Shown piece after piece: positions 11,647 to 21,612 of a stretch of DNA of 64,000 nucleotides (position 1 is the first letter of the stretch; every line of letters begins with the position of its first letter). The stretch lies in the NCBI GenBank assembly GCA_022496805.1, contig CM040099.1:684501-748500 (forward strand). The letters run 5' to 3'. Under the pieces are notes generated by a model. That model was not told the DNA's origin. It saw nothing but the letters and a program-made list of their open reading frames with translations, and searched no databases. The stretch comes from Pohlia nutans. Taxonomy: Eukaryota > Streptophyta > Bryopsida > Bryales > Mniaceae. Both the position numbers and the translations under genes were made by a program.

Positions 11647-12025
11647 GTATGCCGTAGCTGATCTGGAATGCGAGGTAGAAATGAACAGAAGTAGTTGGAT
11701 AGTTGCAGGAGCTGTTAGGAAGAATCTTTAGTGAATTGCGTATAAACAGGCAAAGTTTGATCTGGGAGAACCACATCATGGACATTTAAACGTCTTCAAC
11801 AACACCAGGACGTTCAATTGTAGACATCATCTGAAACGGATGGAATGATGTATGCAAGGATATATCCAAAGACATCTCGACGTTCGGCAAGACACTGCTG
11901 ATGTTGTTCGAGACATCCAGACAATTGGAAGCGGCAGCTGTCCCGTTATGGCAACCATGATTATGTCTACGTAATGGGTTTTTCAGTTTGACATGAGAAC
12001 ATGACGTATGTACTATGTGCTGTAG

Positions 12026-12579
12026 ATACTCCCGGTTGCCGTGCGGAACTTGCTGGACGAAGAGGTGCGCGTCGCGATCATAAAAATGTGCAGAGTTTTC
12101 CAGCGTATATGTGAGAAAGAGGTGCGTGAGGACAGCAGCGATGCTCTCATGCGAGACGTGATAATGGCAACGTGCGTGCTCGAGAAGGAGTTCCCGCCAA
12201 CATTTTTGAACGTCATGGCGCACCTTCCGGTACATCTCGTGCAGCAACTGTTCATATGTGGACCGGTCCATTGCAGGTGGATGTATGCAATCGAGAGATA
12301 CATGAAGACGCTCAAAGATTATGTGCGGACGTACGCACATCCAGAAGGGAGCATAGCGGAAGGGTACCGACTGGAGGACACGCTTGGGTTTTGCACAGAG
12401 TATATGCAACGACATAGATCAACAACGCATCGTGTTTGGGACCCCAGCGAAGATGCCAAAATGAACGACGAGATTTTGCGGCTGAATGAACACTCGAAGC
12501 GACAAATGTCCGATGAGGTACGAGCACACGCACATGCATTCGTCATCGATAACGCACCGTGCTTGGAACCGTGGCAAGA
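12026..12579 (+). CDS. TNP2-type transposase, DUF4218-like exon
   Basis: Starts after an acceptor (CTGTAG) with ILPVAVRNLLDEEVRVAII, a typical DUF4218 opening. It includes ECEKEFPPTFLNVMAHLPVH-like sequence (the family's P-P-x-F-F-D-x-M-x-H-L-x-V-H motif), GPVHCRWMYAIERYMKTLK and a conserved tail PEGSIAEGYRLEDTLGFCTEY. It ends at a GTGAGT donor (12580) in phase 2. DUF4218 is the standard middle-to-C-terminal domain of CACTA TnpD proteins. The 11647-12025 gap is presumed intron and also carries GACATC-type hexamers. Confidence 0.8.
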
Positions 12580-12794
12580 GTGAGTTCCTGTACCACCCTT
12601 TGCACCTCGTATGAGCACGTCTGAATTTGCGCAGGTGACGATGCCTCTAATCATTACAACGATGCAAGCACAGCTGGAGATGCATGCATGTTGCGGGCGA
12701 TGTTTGCTGTAGAACATCTTGCAGAACATGCGGACGTCCTGCAGAACATGCGGACGTGTTTACGGATGTCGACCCGATTACAGATCACATGTAA

Positions 12795-13760
12795 TTGGCG
12801 GGACGGCCCCATGTCAGGGCAGACGTATCACATGACAAATGCGGAGTCACAGGGGCAATACGTGTTGACCATGATTGTGCATTGTCTAACAGAAAATGTG
12901 CGTGTGGTATACAGGGAATACATAACGGCAAAGGGACGCCGATGGGAAGAGCGAGAGGCCTTTCGAGTACAGTCACGACATCGTCGACCTCGTACAGCAG
13001 TAACGTACCCCCCCCCGAACTGCGCGATTTGCCAAGCTTTGCTCCGTGGCTAAAGACACGGGTGCTGGAAGCACTAGAGGCCGGCGATCAATTGCAAGAG
13101 GACGTGATACAGTATTCATGTCCTCCTGAGCGTTATGCAACAGCCCATCGACAAATGCACGCGTTCCGTATGCATTTACGTATTCGCACGTTTGAGGGGG
13201 GCCTCGTAACACGAGACTCCTGTGTAGTGGCTGGCTATACACAGCAATTGCGGTGGGGGATTCGCAATGGGAGGCCCATTGACCATACCGCGGAGCATGT
13301 GGGGTACATCGAGGAAATACTGGAGTTGGATTACCGTAATCACTGCACGACGGTGTTGGTATGCGAGTGGGTTAAAGCCCCAAGGGATGTGCGAGTCCCC
13401 AGCATTGAACGTGACAAGTACGGGTTCAGCGTGGCGAACTTCAACCACATGGACAGCGGAGTCGGACCTAATTCGTTTGCATTCCCCATGCATTGTCAGC
13501 AGGTTTTTTTCTCCGATGACCCCACAAGACGGGGCTGGAAGATTGTGAGCCTAATGGATGTCAGAGGTAGGCGTACAGCGCTACAGCACCAAAATCCAGT
13601 GGCCAACGGAATCGCTGTCGGTAACGATGAGGACTTTGAAGGCTTGCAACCGCAGATCCTGGAAACGGAGCCAACACGAGCAGCAGCTCCCACAGGAGGG
13701 AGCTTTGTTACAGCTGCAACAGAAACAAACAACCGGGCTCAAATCAAACAGGAGGACTGA
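12795..13760 (+). CDS. TNP2-type transposase, DUF4216-like C-terminal exon
   Basis: An open frame covers this interval; the true 5' edge after the 12580 donor was not resolved, so the first 40-80 codons may be intron. From about 13040 it reads ELRDLPSFAPWLKTRVLEAL. Then it carries the DUF4216 pattern: RTFEGGLVTRDSCVVAGY, GYIEEILELDYRNHCTTVLV plus CEW, DKYGFSVANFNHM, and FPMHCQQVFFSDDPTRRGWK followed by IVSLMDVRGRR. The stop is at 13758-13760 after a glutamine/threonine-rich tail. This domain closes most plant CACTA TnpD proteins. Confidence 0.75.
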   Translation: MAGRPHVRADVSHDKCGVTGAIRVDHDCALSNRKCACGIQGIHNGKGTPMGRARGLSSTVTTSSTSYSSNVPPPELRDLPSFAPWLKTRVLEALEAGDQLQEDVIQYSCPPERYATAHRQMHAFRMHLRIRTFEGGLVTRDSCVVAGYTQQLRWGIRNGRPIDHTAEHVGYIEEILELDYRNHCTTVLVCEWVKAPRDVRVPSIERDKYGFSVANFNHMDSGVGPNSFAFPMHCQQVFFSDDPTRRGWKIVSLMDVRGRRTALQHQNPVANGIAVGNDEDFEGLQPQILETEPTRAAAPTGGSFVTAATETNNRAQIKQED

Positions 13761-14612
13761 CTGATGAACGTCTTATTGCTCGTATTTCCTTGATGTACTA
13801 CCGCATTCCTTGGTACGCCGCGTACAGTGCAGCACAACTTTTTGTAGCGCATATATGTACATACAAATTTCGTGAATATATCTGCGTGAATTTTTTGTAA
13901 CATGGCAATTTCAGCGCAGTATGTACTGAAGCAGTGAGTGAAACAGAGCAGTGGATGGAAGTGGAACGTCCGGTGGGACATCCCTGGCGACATTACCATG
14001 TTTCGAGCAACATGGGACATGTTTTCGTTGACGTCCGTTCAGATGACATCGTGGTCACTGTACATGTCTATGGCGATTTCAGAGTTACATTTTTGCCTAT
14101 AAGCATCGCATTCGATAGCACACGGTTTCAGAAAAGTCGTACTCACAGAGCCGGTGTCCTTGCCCAGCCACCTCCTGGCACAACCCGTAGGATGACCCAG
14201 GAGACATGGCGGACGTCGTCTAAGATAGCCGTGAACGTCCGGGTTGTGACGTCTGAGACAACTGTAACATCGACCCAGACGGACGAGCTTGTCCATTACT
14301 GTCACATGGCATCGCATCTGTGTCACAGAATGTATTGGCAGCTATCGCGGATACCTTTGAGACATGCACTGATGTCAACAATTTACATCACTCCGTTATC
14401 GGACGGTGTCCCCTATGTCAAATGTGATGTCTTCATGTATGTCCGCCGAGACATTGTTTCATAGTAGTTCAACCCGTCTGGGATGTTCTGAAACGGAAGC
14501 ATGCAGCTATGTAGAGTGAGACGGCAAACAGTGACGATCAATGTAGTGGCTGATGTTTTGAAGTGTGTATACTCAAAAAATTTAGAATTAAATCATGTAT
14601 ACAAACGCATAT
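13761..14612. other. CACTA 3' flank with hexamer cluster, up to the MULE-1 insertion point
   Basis: No supported gene. The open frame at 13934-14464 is rich in codons created by repeated GACATC/GACGTC/GATGTC words and is not credible as a protein. These words are dense from 13960 to 14460, as in the 35.8-38.4 kb block. The two blocks were continuous before MULE-1 inserted. Confidence 0.5.
14603..14612. repeat. MULE-1 target-site duplication, left copy
   Basis: AAACGCATAT, repeated exactly at 35454-35463 on the other side of the element. Confidence 0.8.
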
Positions 14613-15524
14613 GGACGACACTTCTATGTGAGCGTAGAACGGAGAGCAGAGAGCAGAGAGCGCAAATTTGGAGAGCGTAGAGCGAGCAGCAATTAAAAAT
14701 AGTAATATTTTTTAGTATTTTAAGCTATTTTTAAAAAGATTCGAATATTCCAAAGAATATTTGAGATTCCTGTTAATAATAGTATATTTTTTTGACCCAT
14801 TACCGTGGAAATGAGGTCCACAAAAAACAACCACTTTTTTTTTGGTACACTTTTGATTGAGTTTAATTACTAAAAATAGATACAAAAATAGATCATTGAG
14901 AAATAAAGGTTAAGTATAAAATCAAAGCAAATGAAGAAGTCAAGAAAGGTTTCAATGAGTGAACAAGATTGATGCTATTGAAGACTAGGTGAATAAAAGG
15001 ACAAGGCACAAGAGACGAAGCACGTAGTTGTGGCATTCTTATCTCATCAATTTTGTCTTTGTTCTAGCTACTTGTTGATTTGATTCCTAAAACTTGGACT
15101 GTAGCAATAATTCATTGTGGTGGACAAAGTTGTCACGACTCAATATATAAGGACGTCTTTACACTCAAACACAACAAGAATGTAGACGAGTAGTCTGCGA
15201 TGGGAGATGAGAGATACATGTTTGACGGCCTAGGATGGGATGAGGAGATAGTAAGTTTAGAAGATCCCCATATTCCATTTAATCCATTGTCGGAATGAGA
15301 AAAATGCTGCAGAACGATATTGTCCTGAATATGTGATGACACCCTTCTCACAGTCCACGCAAGCTTGGAAGTGGAGGGTGGAGCAGGACGAGCGGGAACT
15401 ATCTGCGGACAAATTGAGGAAGGAAGATGTGGTGGCAAGAGAAGTAGATGCAGTGGAGGAAAGAGAAGAGGTGGAGGATGAGGACAACACGGTTGACAAG
15501 CCAGAAGTGGTCACGGAGGCAGTG

Positions 15525-15529
15525 GATTC
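15525..15529. repeat. Copia-1 target-site duplication, left
   Basis: GATTC, repeated exactly at 21206-21210. Confidence 0.95.
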
Positions 15530-15847
15530 TGTTGAAGTAGGATGATTGCGTGGGCTGAAGTTGCTCATAGCCATGCGCATTAGCTAGAGTAGATGATACG
15601 AATGAGCTAGAGTTGCAACTAGAGAAGTGGTACTAGTTAGAAGTAATGAGAATTGGGTCTCCCAAGTGATATGGGCTGATCCTAGTGTACTAGGAGTGGA
15701 GTATGGGCTGATGTCCCATATGGTTTGCCAAGGGGACTCCCTTGGGTGTGCTACTTAAGAGGGGCAGCCCATGAGTAAAGATCATCTCTTTCCTATGCAT
15801 TCCAAGTGTTTGTGTGAGGCTTTGGCATTCTAATCTAACCTTCAATA
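15530..15847 (+). repeat. Copia-1 5' LTR
   Basis: 318 bp, starting TGTTGAAGTAGG and ending CTAACCTTCAATA, with TTGAAG/CTTCAA imperfect inverted ends. It matches 20888-21205 with no difference found by eye. Confidence 0.97.
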
Positions 15848-15861
15848 GGTTATGGGCCCAC
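15848..15861 (+). promoter_or_regulatory. Copia-1 primer-binding site (half-tRNA type, initiator Met)
   Basis: GGTTATGGGCCCAC starts directly after the LTR. It is complementary to the anticodon arm of eukaryotic initiator tRNA-Met (GTGGGCCCATAACC), not to the tRNA 3' end. Drosophila copia uses the same internal site, priming from a cleaved 5' half of that tRNA. Confidence 0.85.
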
Positions 15862-16159
15862 TCATGTGTTTTGCGTGAGTCAAAGATTAGATTGCTCATT
15901 GTGTGGAGGTCGTGCGTTGGAGCGCTGATTTTGGATTATTGGAGCGCTGATTTGGAACTTTGGAGGGCTGAATTCGAGCTTTGGTGGGCTGATTTCGACA
16001 TTGGGAGGTATTACAATCTTCCTACCTTTGATCTACGTGTTGGAGGGCTGAATTCGCACTTTGGAGCTATCATTTGTTGATTTGGAGCTTTTGGAGCACT
16101 TTGGAGCACTTTTGGAGTTTATACACGTCTACAAGGGCTGAATTGGAGCTTTGGAGCTT

Positions 16160-16245
16160 ATTGGTGCTTGTTGGAGTATATTGGAGCTGATTGGAGCTTA
16201 TTGGAGCTTATTGGAGCTTATTGGAGCTTATTGGAGCTTATTGGC
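16160..16245 (+). repeat. TTGGAGCTTA decamer array in the Copia-1 leader
   Basis: Five perfect tandem TTGGAGCTTA units (16191-16240), preceded by variants. Copia-2 has four units in the same place, a one-unit slippage difference. The wider leader (15900-16800) is full of related 'GGGCTGAATT' and 'TTGGAGC' words. Confidence 0.9.
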
Positions 16246-16829
16246 TCAATTTGTGCTCAATTTGTGCACTTGTGTTGTTGCAAGGCACTTTTATGCTTTG
16301 AGGCTCTTGGGGTGAGTCTACAATCTGATTTTGGTATTGCAATTCTTGCACAAGGGTTTGGAATGTGAGTTATGCCCTTGGAGTGCTCAAAATTAGAGTT
16401 TGGGTTAGTGAATGCACAACGGGGCTGATTTGATGAATTTCAATGCAATTAGGACTTGAAGGGGCTGAATTTGCATTGATTTAGAGTCCTTGGAAGGCAC
16501 AAGGGTGTCCATAGGGTGCATTACGTGTTGTGAAGCACAAGGGTGCTGATTTGAGTGGATTTGAGCCAACGAGTGCGCAATTCTCCTAGTTAGGGTGTTG
16601 TGGTATGATCTTGTGCAAATTCACTAAGAACCATCACGATTGAGTGTTGTGAGGTTGATGTGTAGCACAAAGGTGCTGATTTAGTGTTTGGAATTAGTTT
16701 GGAGGCATTAGAAGCACGTACGTGTGCAATTTGCCTCACAAATCACAAAATTGTCAAAAATCATAAAAACAATTTTTCTTAGCTTTCTAGGGGCTGAATT
16801 TTGTGAGCGTACGTCCTTCAATCAAGGAT

Positions 16830-19800
16830 ATGGCTACATTTGAGGGTGAAGGTGCTAAGGTTGTAGACAAGTTCGATGGCGTCAACTTCCACTTGTGGAA
16901 ATTCAAGATGGAAATGGTCATGGCCGAAAAAGAATTGTGGGAGATAGTTGAGGGTAGTGAGGAACCGCCTTCGTCCGACGCCGAGGCTAGGGTACGAACT
17001 GCGTACACTCGGCGAGAGAAAAAGGCCTTTGCCATTTTGGCTCTTAATCTTTCTGATTCGCAGCTTTCTCATATTCGGTCGTGCAAGACTCCCGCCGAGG
17101 CATGGGCCAAGCTTTGCAATATTCATGAGGCAAAGAGCTTGGTCAATATCTTGTTTTTGAGGCGCAAGTTTTTCACCATCAAGATGGAAGAAAACGACGA
17201 CATGTTGGCGCACATCAACAAAGTCAAGGCTCTTGCGGATCAGCTCAACGGCGCAGACGTCAACATTACCGACGGTGATATCGTTATGACGCTCCTCGAG
17301 AGTTTGCCGCCGTCGTACGAGTATCTTATCGTTGCTATGGAGAGTAGGCCCATTAGCGAGCTCACTCTTGATTATGTGACATCACGGTTGTTGCATGAAC
17401 TCTCGCGGCGCAAAGAGAACGAGACTCGTGGCGATAGCGCGGCGCTTATGGCGAAGCAATCCAAGAGCGGTGCCAGTGGGAGCTCTACAGACAAGGTATG
17501 CTACTATTGCGGTAAGAAGGGCCACTTGGCAAAATTTTGCTACAAACGCAAGAGAGAGGAAAGTGCCAACAATACAAAGGTCAACGATGCAGGTGATGAG
17601 TACGCATTTATGACTAGCGTCTCTTCTTGTAGTGATGACGGGGACGAGTATGCAATGATGGCAAGTGACGTGTCATGCAATGGTAGTGTGATCGATTGGA
17701 TTGTTGATTCGGGAGCCTCGAGTCACATGGCGCCCATCAGGACTTGTTTCCAATCATATCACGTCATATCTCCAAAGAATGTCATTTTGGGTGATGATAC
17801 GGTTCTTCAAGCCGTGGGTAAAGGATCCATCGTCGTAGACACCGAGGTGAAGGGTCGTGTGAAGACAATTACCATCCATGATGTCCTCCACGTTCCCAAG
17901 TTGAAGGCAAATCTTTTATCGGTGCGACATTTGGTGATGAAGCATTTGCGAGTGGAATTTAGCGACCAAGGGTGTTTTGTGTTGTCTCCAAGTCGTGAGG
18001 AGGTGGCCATTATACACGAAGTCAACGGCTTGTACCAAATCAAGTTTTCCAAGATGCACGCGGCGGAATCCGCAACGTTGGTGCAATCGAGTTCAAACGA
18101 AGACAAGTTGGCGTTGTGGCATCGTCGTCTCGGGCATTTGAATGTCAAGAGTGTGAAAGCACTGCGTGGAATGGTAAGTGGCATGGATCTTGCACAATCA
18201 CACGTCGCACCTAGTTCATTCACATGTGAGGGTTGTATTGAAGGCAAGCAACAACGCTCACCGTTTCCAGTTGATGGGGCAACTCGTGCAACCAAGGTTC
18301 TTGAGATTGTGCATTCCGACGTGTGTGGTCCAATGAAGACCACGTCTATGGGGGGTTGCAAGTATTTTGTGACGTTCATTGATGATTTTTCGAGGAAGAT
18401 ATGGTTGTATCCGATCAAAGCAAAGAGCGAGTGTTTTGAGAAGTTCAAAGAGTTTAAGGCGTTGGTTGAGAAGCAATCCGAGCACAAGATCAAGGTGTTT
18501 CGATCGGATAATGGCGGCGAGTTCATGTCCAACCAATTTGGAGAGTTATTGAAGAAAGAAGGCATTGCTAGACAAACCACAACGCCATATACACCACAAC
18601 AAAACGGAGTTGCAGAGCGTGCAAATCGAACAATTGTGGAAATGGCAAGGAGTATGTTGCATGCACAAAATTTGGGTTTGGACCTTTGGGCGGAAGCGGT
18701 GGTGACTGCGGTGTACACACGCAACCGATGCCCGACAAGTGCGGTTCAAAACATGACACCAGAGCAAGCGTGGAGTGGGAGGCCACCCCGCGTGGAGCAC
18801 ATGCGCACATTTGGATGCATCGCATTTGCAAAGGTACCCGATTCTCAAAGAACCAAACTTGAGGCCAAGGCAACAAAATGTGTGTTTCTTGGATATTGTG
18901 AAGGTACCAAGGCGTACAGGCTCATGTCGCTCAAGACCAAGAAGATCATTCGAGCTCGTGATGTGACATTTTGCGAGAATTCCAAGGTTGAAGACAATTT
19001 GGACGATGGTCCAAGTGGGAGAAGTGGCGATAAACCAGCGATTGTGGACCAATCTTCCAAATCTCCCGTTATTGATATTGTTGATGAAGACGAAGATGAC
19101 GAAGATGGTGGTGATGAGGAACATATTGAGGAGCGACCTTTGAAGACGAAGAATGGCGAGAAAAAGGCACAAGCAACGGCGGTTGAAGACAATGCATCCT
19201 CGAGCGATCGTCGTTATCCAGAGAGAAATCGTAGACCACTTGGCGAGTGGTGGAAGAATCATATTCTCCCTCAAGGTGAGGAGGAGCATGCAAACGTTGC
19301 ACTTTTAGATGCTCCATTGACGATTCGTGAAGCGTTGAGTTGTGATGATGCAAACAAGTGGGAGCAAGCCATGCAAGAGGAGTACAAATCGTTGATGGAC
19401 AATGGCACTTGGGAATTGACTCCCCTCCCCAAGAATCGCAACGCTATCGGTTGTAAGTGGGTATTTCGTGCAAAGAGAGATGCAACGGGTGATGTGGTTC
19501 GTTATAAGGCAAGATTGGTGGCAAAGGGCTTTTCACAAATCGAAGGTGTTGATTTTCATGAGACCTTTGCACCGGTGGCGAAATTCACCACTATTCGATG
19601 CATTTTGGCCATCGGGGCTGCCATGGATTTGGAAATGCATCAAATGGATGTGAAGACGGCGTTCTTGAACGGCGAGTTGGACGAGGACATCTACATGGTG
19701 CAACCCGAAGGATTTGTGCAACGAGGTAATGAGAACCTTGTTTGCAAGTTGAACAAGTCATTGTATGGGTTGAAGCAATCTCCACGCGCATGGTATCAAA

Positions 19801-20903
19801 AGATTGACACGTTTCTTGTTCATATCGGGTTCACAAGAAGCATCGCTGATCACAGCTTGTATTTCATGCAAAAGGGGCAACATGTGGTCATCGTGATCAT
19901 ATATGTGGATGATTTGATCATCCTTGCAAGTTGCATGAGCTCTTTGAAGGCATTGAAGGCAATGCTTGAGAACGAGTACGAGATGAGTGATCTGGGTGAG
20001 TTGCACTTTTGTTTAGGAGTTGAGTTTGTGCGAGATAGAGCAACACGCACCATAACAATGAATCAAAGCAAGTATGTTATGGATGTGCTCAAACGCTTTG
20101 GCATGGAGGATTGCAAACCGGTTGGCACTCCATTGGATGTGAATTCCAAACTCGTGAAACTCACCGATGAAGAGTATGCATTAGAGGCTCAATCTATGGT
20201 GGATGTGCCATACAAGCAAGCTGTAGGGTCATTGATGTATGCTATGATTGCAACAAGGCCGGACCTTGCGTATCCAATCAGCGTTGTGAGTCAACACATG
20301 GCAAGACCGGGTTCAAGTCATTGGGTTGCGGTCAAGAGGATCATGCGGTACTTGAAAGGCACAAGTGATGTGAGGTTGTGTCTTGGAGGTGACAACATTG
20401 TGTTGAGTGGGTATTGTGATGCGGATTATGCGGGTGATACCAATGATCGTAGATCCACCACGGGGTACATGTTCAAAGTTGGATCGGGGGCCGTTTCATG
20501 GAATAGCAAGCGCCAACAAACCACGGCCACGTCAACGGTTGAGGCGGAGTACATGGCGACGAGCCACGGTACGAAGGAGGCCATTTGGTTGAGGCAACTA
20601 ATGGCGGATGTGAGATGCACTCAAGAGGAGGCTACAACAATCATGTGTGACAACCAAGGGAGTATGTCATTGGCGAAGAATCCAACGCATCACTCACGTA
20701 CAAAGCACATTGATGTGCAATATCACTTCATTCGAGAGAAGTTAGAGATGAAGGTGATAGAGTTGAAGTATTGTCCAGCGGAGCACATGGTGGCGGACGT
20801 GCTGACAAAGGCTCTTGCGAGAGATCGACATCAAAGACTAGTGGTGGCATTTGGGCTCGAAGGCTTTGGCTATTTGCAAAGTGGGAGTGTTGAAGTAGGA
20901 TGA
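16830..20903 (+). CDS. Copia-1 gag-pol polyprotein (1357 aa)
   Basis: ATG 16830 opens the gag region (UBN2/DUF4219-like, HLWKFKMEMVMAEKELWEIV). Next come a CCHC knuckle at residue 224 (CYYCGKKGHLAKFC), protease DSGA at 293 (WIVDSGASSHMAP), and a GAG-pre-integrase zinc segment (HRRLGHLN ... CEGCIEGKQQ). The integrase triad is D497 (HSDVCGPM), D560 (FRSDNGGEF) and E596 (QNGVAERANRT), with 35 residues between the last two. The reverse transcriptase has YVDD at 1025, and RNase H carries DADYAG near 1197. The domain order protease-integrase-RT-RNase H defines Ty1/copia. The stop lies 16 bp inside the 3' LTR. No stop or frameshift is present and all catalytic residues are retained, so the element could be autonomous. 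Minus-strand frames within it are shadows. Confidence 0.97.
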   Translation: MATFEGEGAKVVDKFDGVNFHLWKFKMEMVMAEKELWEIVEGSEEPPSSDAEARVRTAYTRREKKAFAILALNLSDSQLSHIRSCKTPAEAWAKLCNIHEAKSLVNILFLRRKFFTIKMEENDDMLAHINKVKALADQLNGADVNITDGDIVMTLLESLPPSYEYLIVAMESRPISELTLDYVTSRLLHELSRRKENETRGDSAALMAKQSKSGASGSSTDKVCYYCGKKGHLAKFCYKRKREESANNTKVNDAGDEYAFMTSVSSCSDDGDEYAMMASDVSCNGSVIDWIVDSGASSHMAPIRTCFQSYHVISPKNVILGDDTVLQAVGKGSIVVDTEVKGRVKTITIHDVLHVPKLKANLLSVRHLVMKHLRVEFSDQGCFVLSPSREEVAIIHEVNGLYQIKFSKMHAAESATLVQSSSNEDKLALWHRRLGHLNVKSVKALRGMVSGMDLAQSHVAPSSFTCEGCIEGKQQRSPFPVDGATRATKVLEIVHSDVCGPMKTTSMGGCKYFVTFIDDFSRKIWLYPIKAKSECFEKFKEFKALVEKQSEHKIKVFRSDNGGEFMSNQFGELLKKEGIARQTTTPYTPQQNGVAERANRTIVEMARSMLHAQNLGLDLWAEAVVTAVYTRNRCPTSAVQNMTPEQAWSGRPPRVEHMRTFGCIAFAKVPDSQRTKLEAKATKCVFLGYCEGTKAYRLMSLKTKKIIRARDVTFCENSKVEDNLDDGPSGRSGDKPAIVDQSSKSPVIDIVDEDEDDEDGGDEEHIEERPLKTKNGEKKAQATAVEDNASSSDRRYPERNRRPLGEWWKNHILPQGEEEHANVALLDAPLTIREALSCDDANKWEQAMQEEYKSLMDNGTWELTPLPKNRNAIGCKWVFRAKRDATGDVVRYKARLVAKGFSQIEGVDFHETFAPVAKFTTIRCILAIGAAMDLEMHQMDVKTAFLNGELDEDIYMVQPEGFVQRGNENLVCKLNKSLYGLKQSPRAWYQKIDTFLVHIGFTRSIADHSLYFMQKGQHVVIVIIYVDDLIILASCMSSLKALKAMLENEYEMSDLGELHFCLGVEFVRDRATRTITMNQSKYVMDVLKRFGMEDCKPVGTPLDVNSKLVKLTDEEYALEAQSMVDVPYKQAVGSLMYAMIATRPDLAYPISVVSQHMARPGSSHWVAVKRIMRYLKGTSDVRLCLGGDNIVLSGYCDADYAGDTNDRRSTTGYMFKVGSGAVSWNSKRQQTTATSTVEAEYMATSHGTKEAIWLRQLMADVRCTQEEATTIMCDNQGSMSLAKNPTHHSRTKHIDVQYHFIREKLEMKVIELKYCPAEHMVADVLTKALARDRHQRLVVAFGLEGFGYLQSGSVEVG
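20878..20887 (+). promoter_or_regulatory. Copia-1 polypurine tract
   Basis: AAAGTGGGAG lies immediately before the 3' LTR. It is the expected plus-strand DNA primer site and is overlapped by the end of the polyprotein frame. Confidence 0.8.
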
Positions 20904-21205
20904 TTGCGTGGGCTGAAGTTGCTCATAGCCATGCGCATTAGCTAGAGTAGATGATACGAATGAGCTAGAGTTGCAACTAGAGAAGTGGTACTAGTTAGAA
21001 GTAATGAGAATTGGGTCTCCCAAGTGATATGGGCTGATCCTAGTGTACTAGGAGTGGAGTATGGGCTGATGTCCCATATGGTTTGCCAAGGGGACTCCCT
21101 TGGGTGTGCTACTTAAGAGGGGCAGCCCATGAGTAAAGATCATCTCTTTCCTATGCATTCCAAGTGTTTGTGTGAGGCTTTGGCATTCTAATCTAACCTT
21201 CAATA
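20888..21205 (+). repeat. Copia-1 3' LTR
   Basis: 318 bp, identical by eye to 15530-15847. It is followed directly by the TSD GATTC. Confidence 0.97.
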
Positions 21206-21210
21206 GATTC
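21206..21210. repeat. Copia-1 target-site duplication, right
   Basis: GATTC, repeated exactly at 15525-15529. Confidence 0.95.
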
Positions 21211-21612
21211 TTCACAGCCATTGTCATTCTGTGAGAGCATGCGAGGGTTATCACCACATCCCTTGCCATTGGGAGAACAGATGAAGGACCGAACCATTAG
21301 CTATGTAGATTTACTTCGGCCCAATCTAGTAAGCACGCCTAAATCAAACGGGGAACATGCAGCAAGTGCTTCAATGAACTGGGGACGTCGGAGGCGTAGT
21401 TAAAAAGCGGGAAGTCTAGAGTTGGACGGTGTGAGAGACATGCAAGAATTATTGTACTGCAATGATTGGACAAGAATAAAGATCATTGAATATGGTTTGT
21501 ATTATCCGTAGAGTGTAGAAGTACATATTTATAAGTGATAGAGCAAGTACACACGTGGTCAACAAACAACTACGTCCATTAGAGACAAAGTATTCCTAAG
21601 CCGGGAACAAGT

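Larger units (their letters stand above)
15530..21205 (+). mobile_element. Copia-1: complete Ty1/copia LTR retrotransposon (5676 bp)
   Basis: Two 318-bp LTRs that look identical throughout, 5-bp TSD GATTC, primer-binding site, a single uninterrupted gag-pol frame and a polypurine tract. This is a structurally complete and very young insertion. It interrupts a small MULE-1 gene. Confidence 0.97.
15200..21403 (+). pseudogene. MULE-1 small gene split by Copia-1 (unknown function)
   Basis: The left part starts ATG 15200 (MGDERYMFDGLGWDEEIVSL) and runs to DPHIPFNPL. It changes frame near 15290 (a one-base lesion or a short intron) and continues NEKNAAERYCPEYVM through a charged helix (WRVEQDERELSADKLRKEDV) to AVDS at 15529. 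Copia-1 follows. Past the second GATTC target copy the frame resumes in phase (SQPLSFCESMRGLS), continues through ISYVDLLRPN and ends WGRRRRS with a stop at 21401-21403. Removing the copia and one GATTC rejoins the codon exactly. The family is unknown. The acidic helix and basic tail might suggest a nuclear accessory factor. It is disrupted by the copia insertion. Confidence 0.6.

Noticed and set aside
13934..14464. 176-codon frame after the DUF4216 exon
   Set aside because: Its sequence is dominated by hexamer repeats (GACATC/GACGTC) and shows no domain. Best explained as subterminal repeat DNA.
17614..17632. TCTTGTAGTG, which resembles a CACTA terminus
   Set aside because: It lies within the copia polyprotein coding sequence, is present in both copies, and has no subterminal repeats or partner.
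17807..18724. 305-codon minus-strand frame (and its copy at 42877-43794)
   Set aside because: Shadow of the copia gag-pol frame. The opposite strand carries all catalytic motifs.
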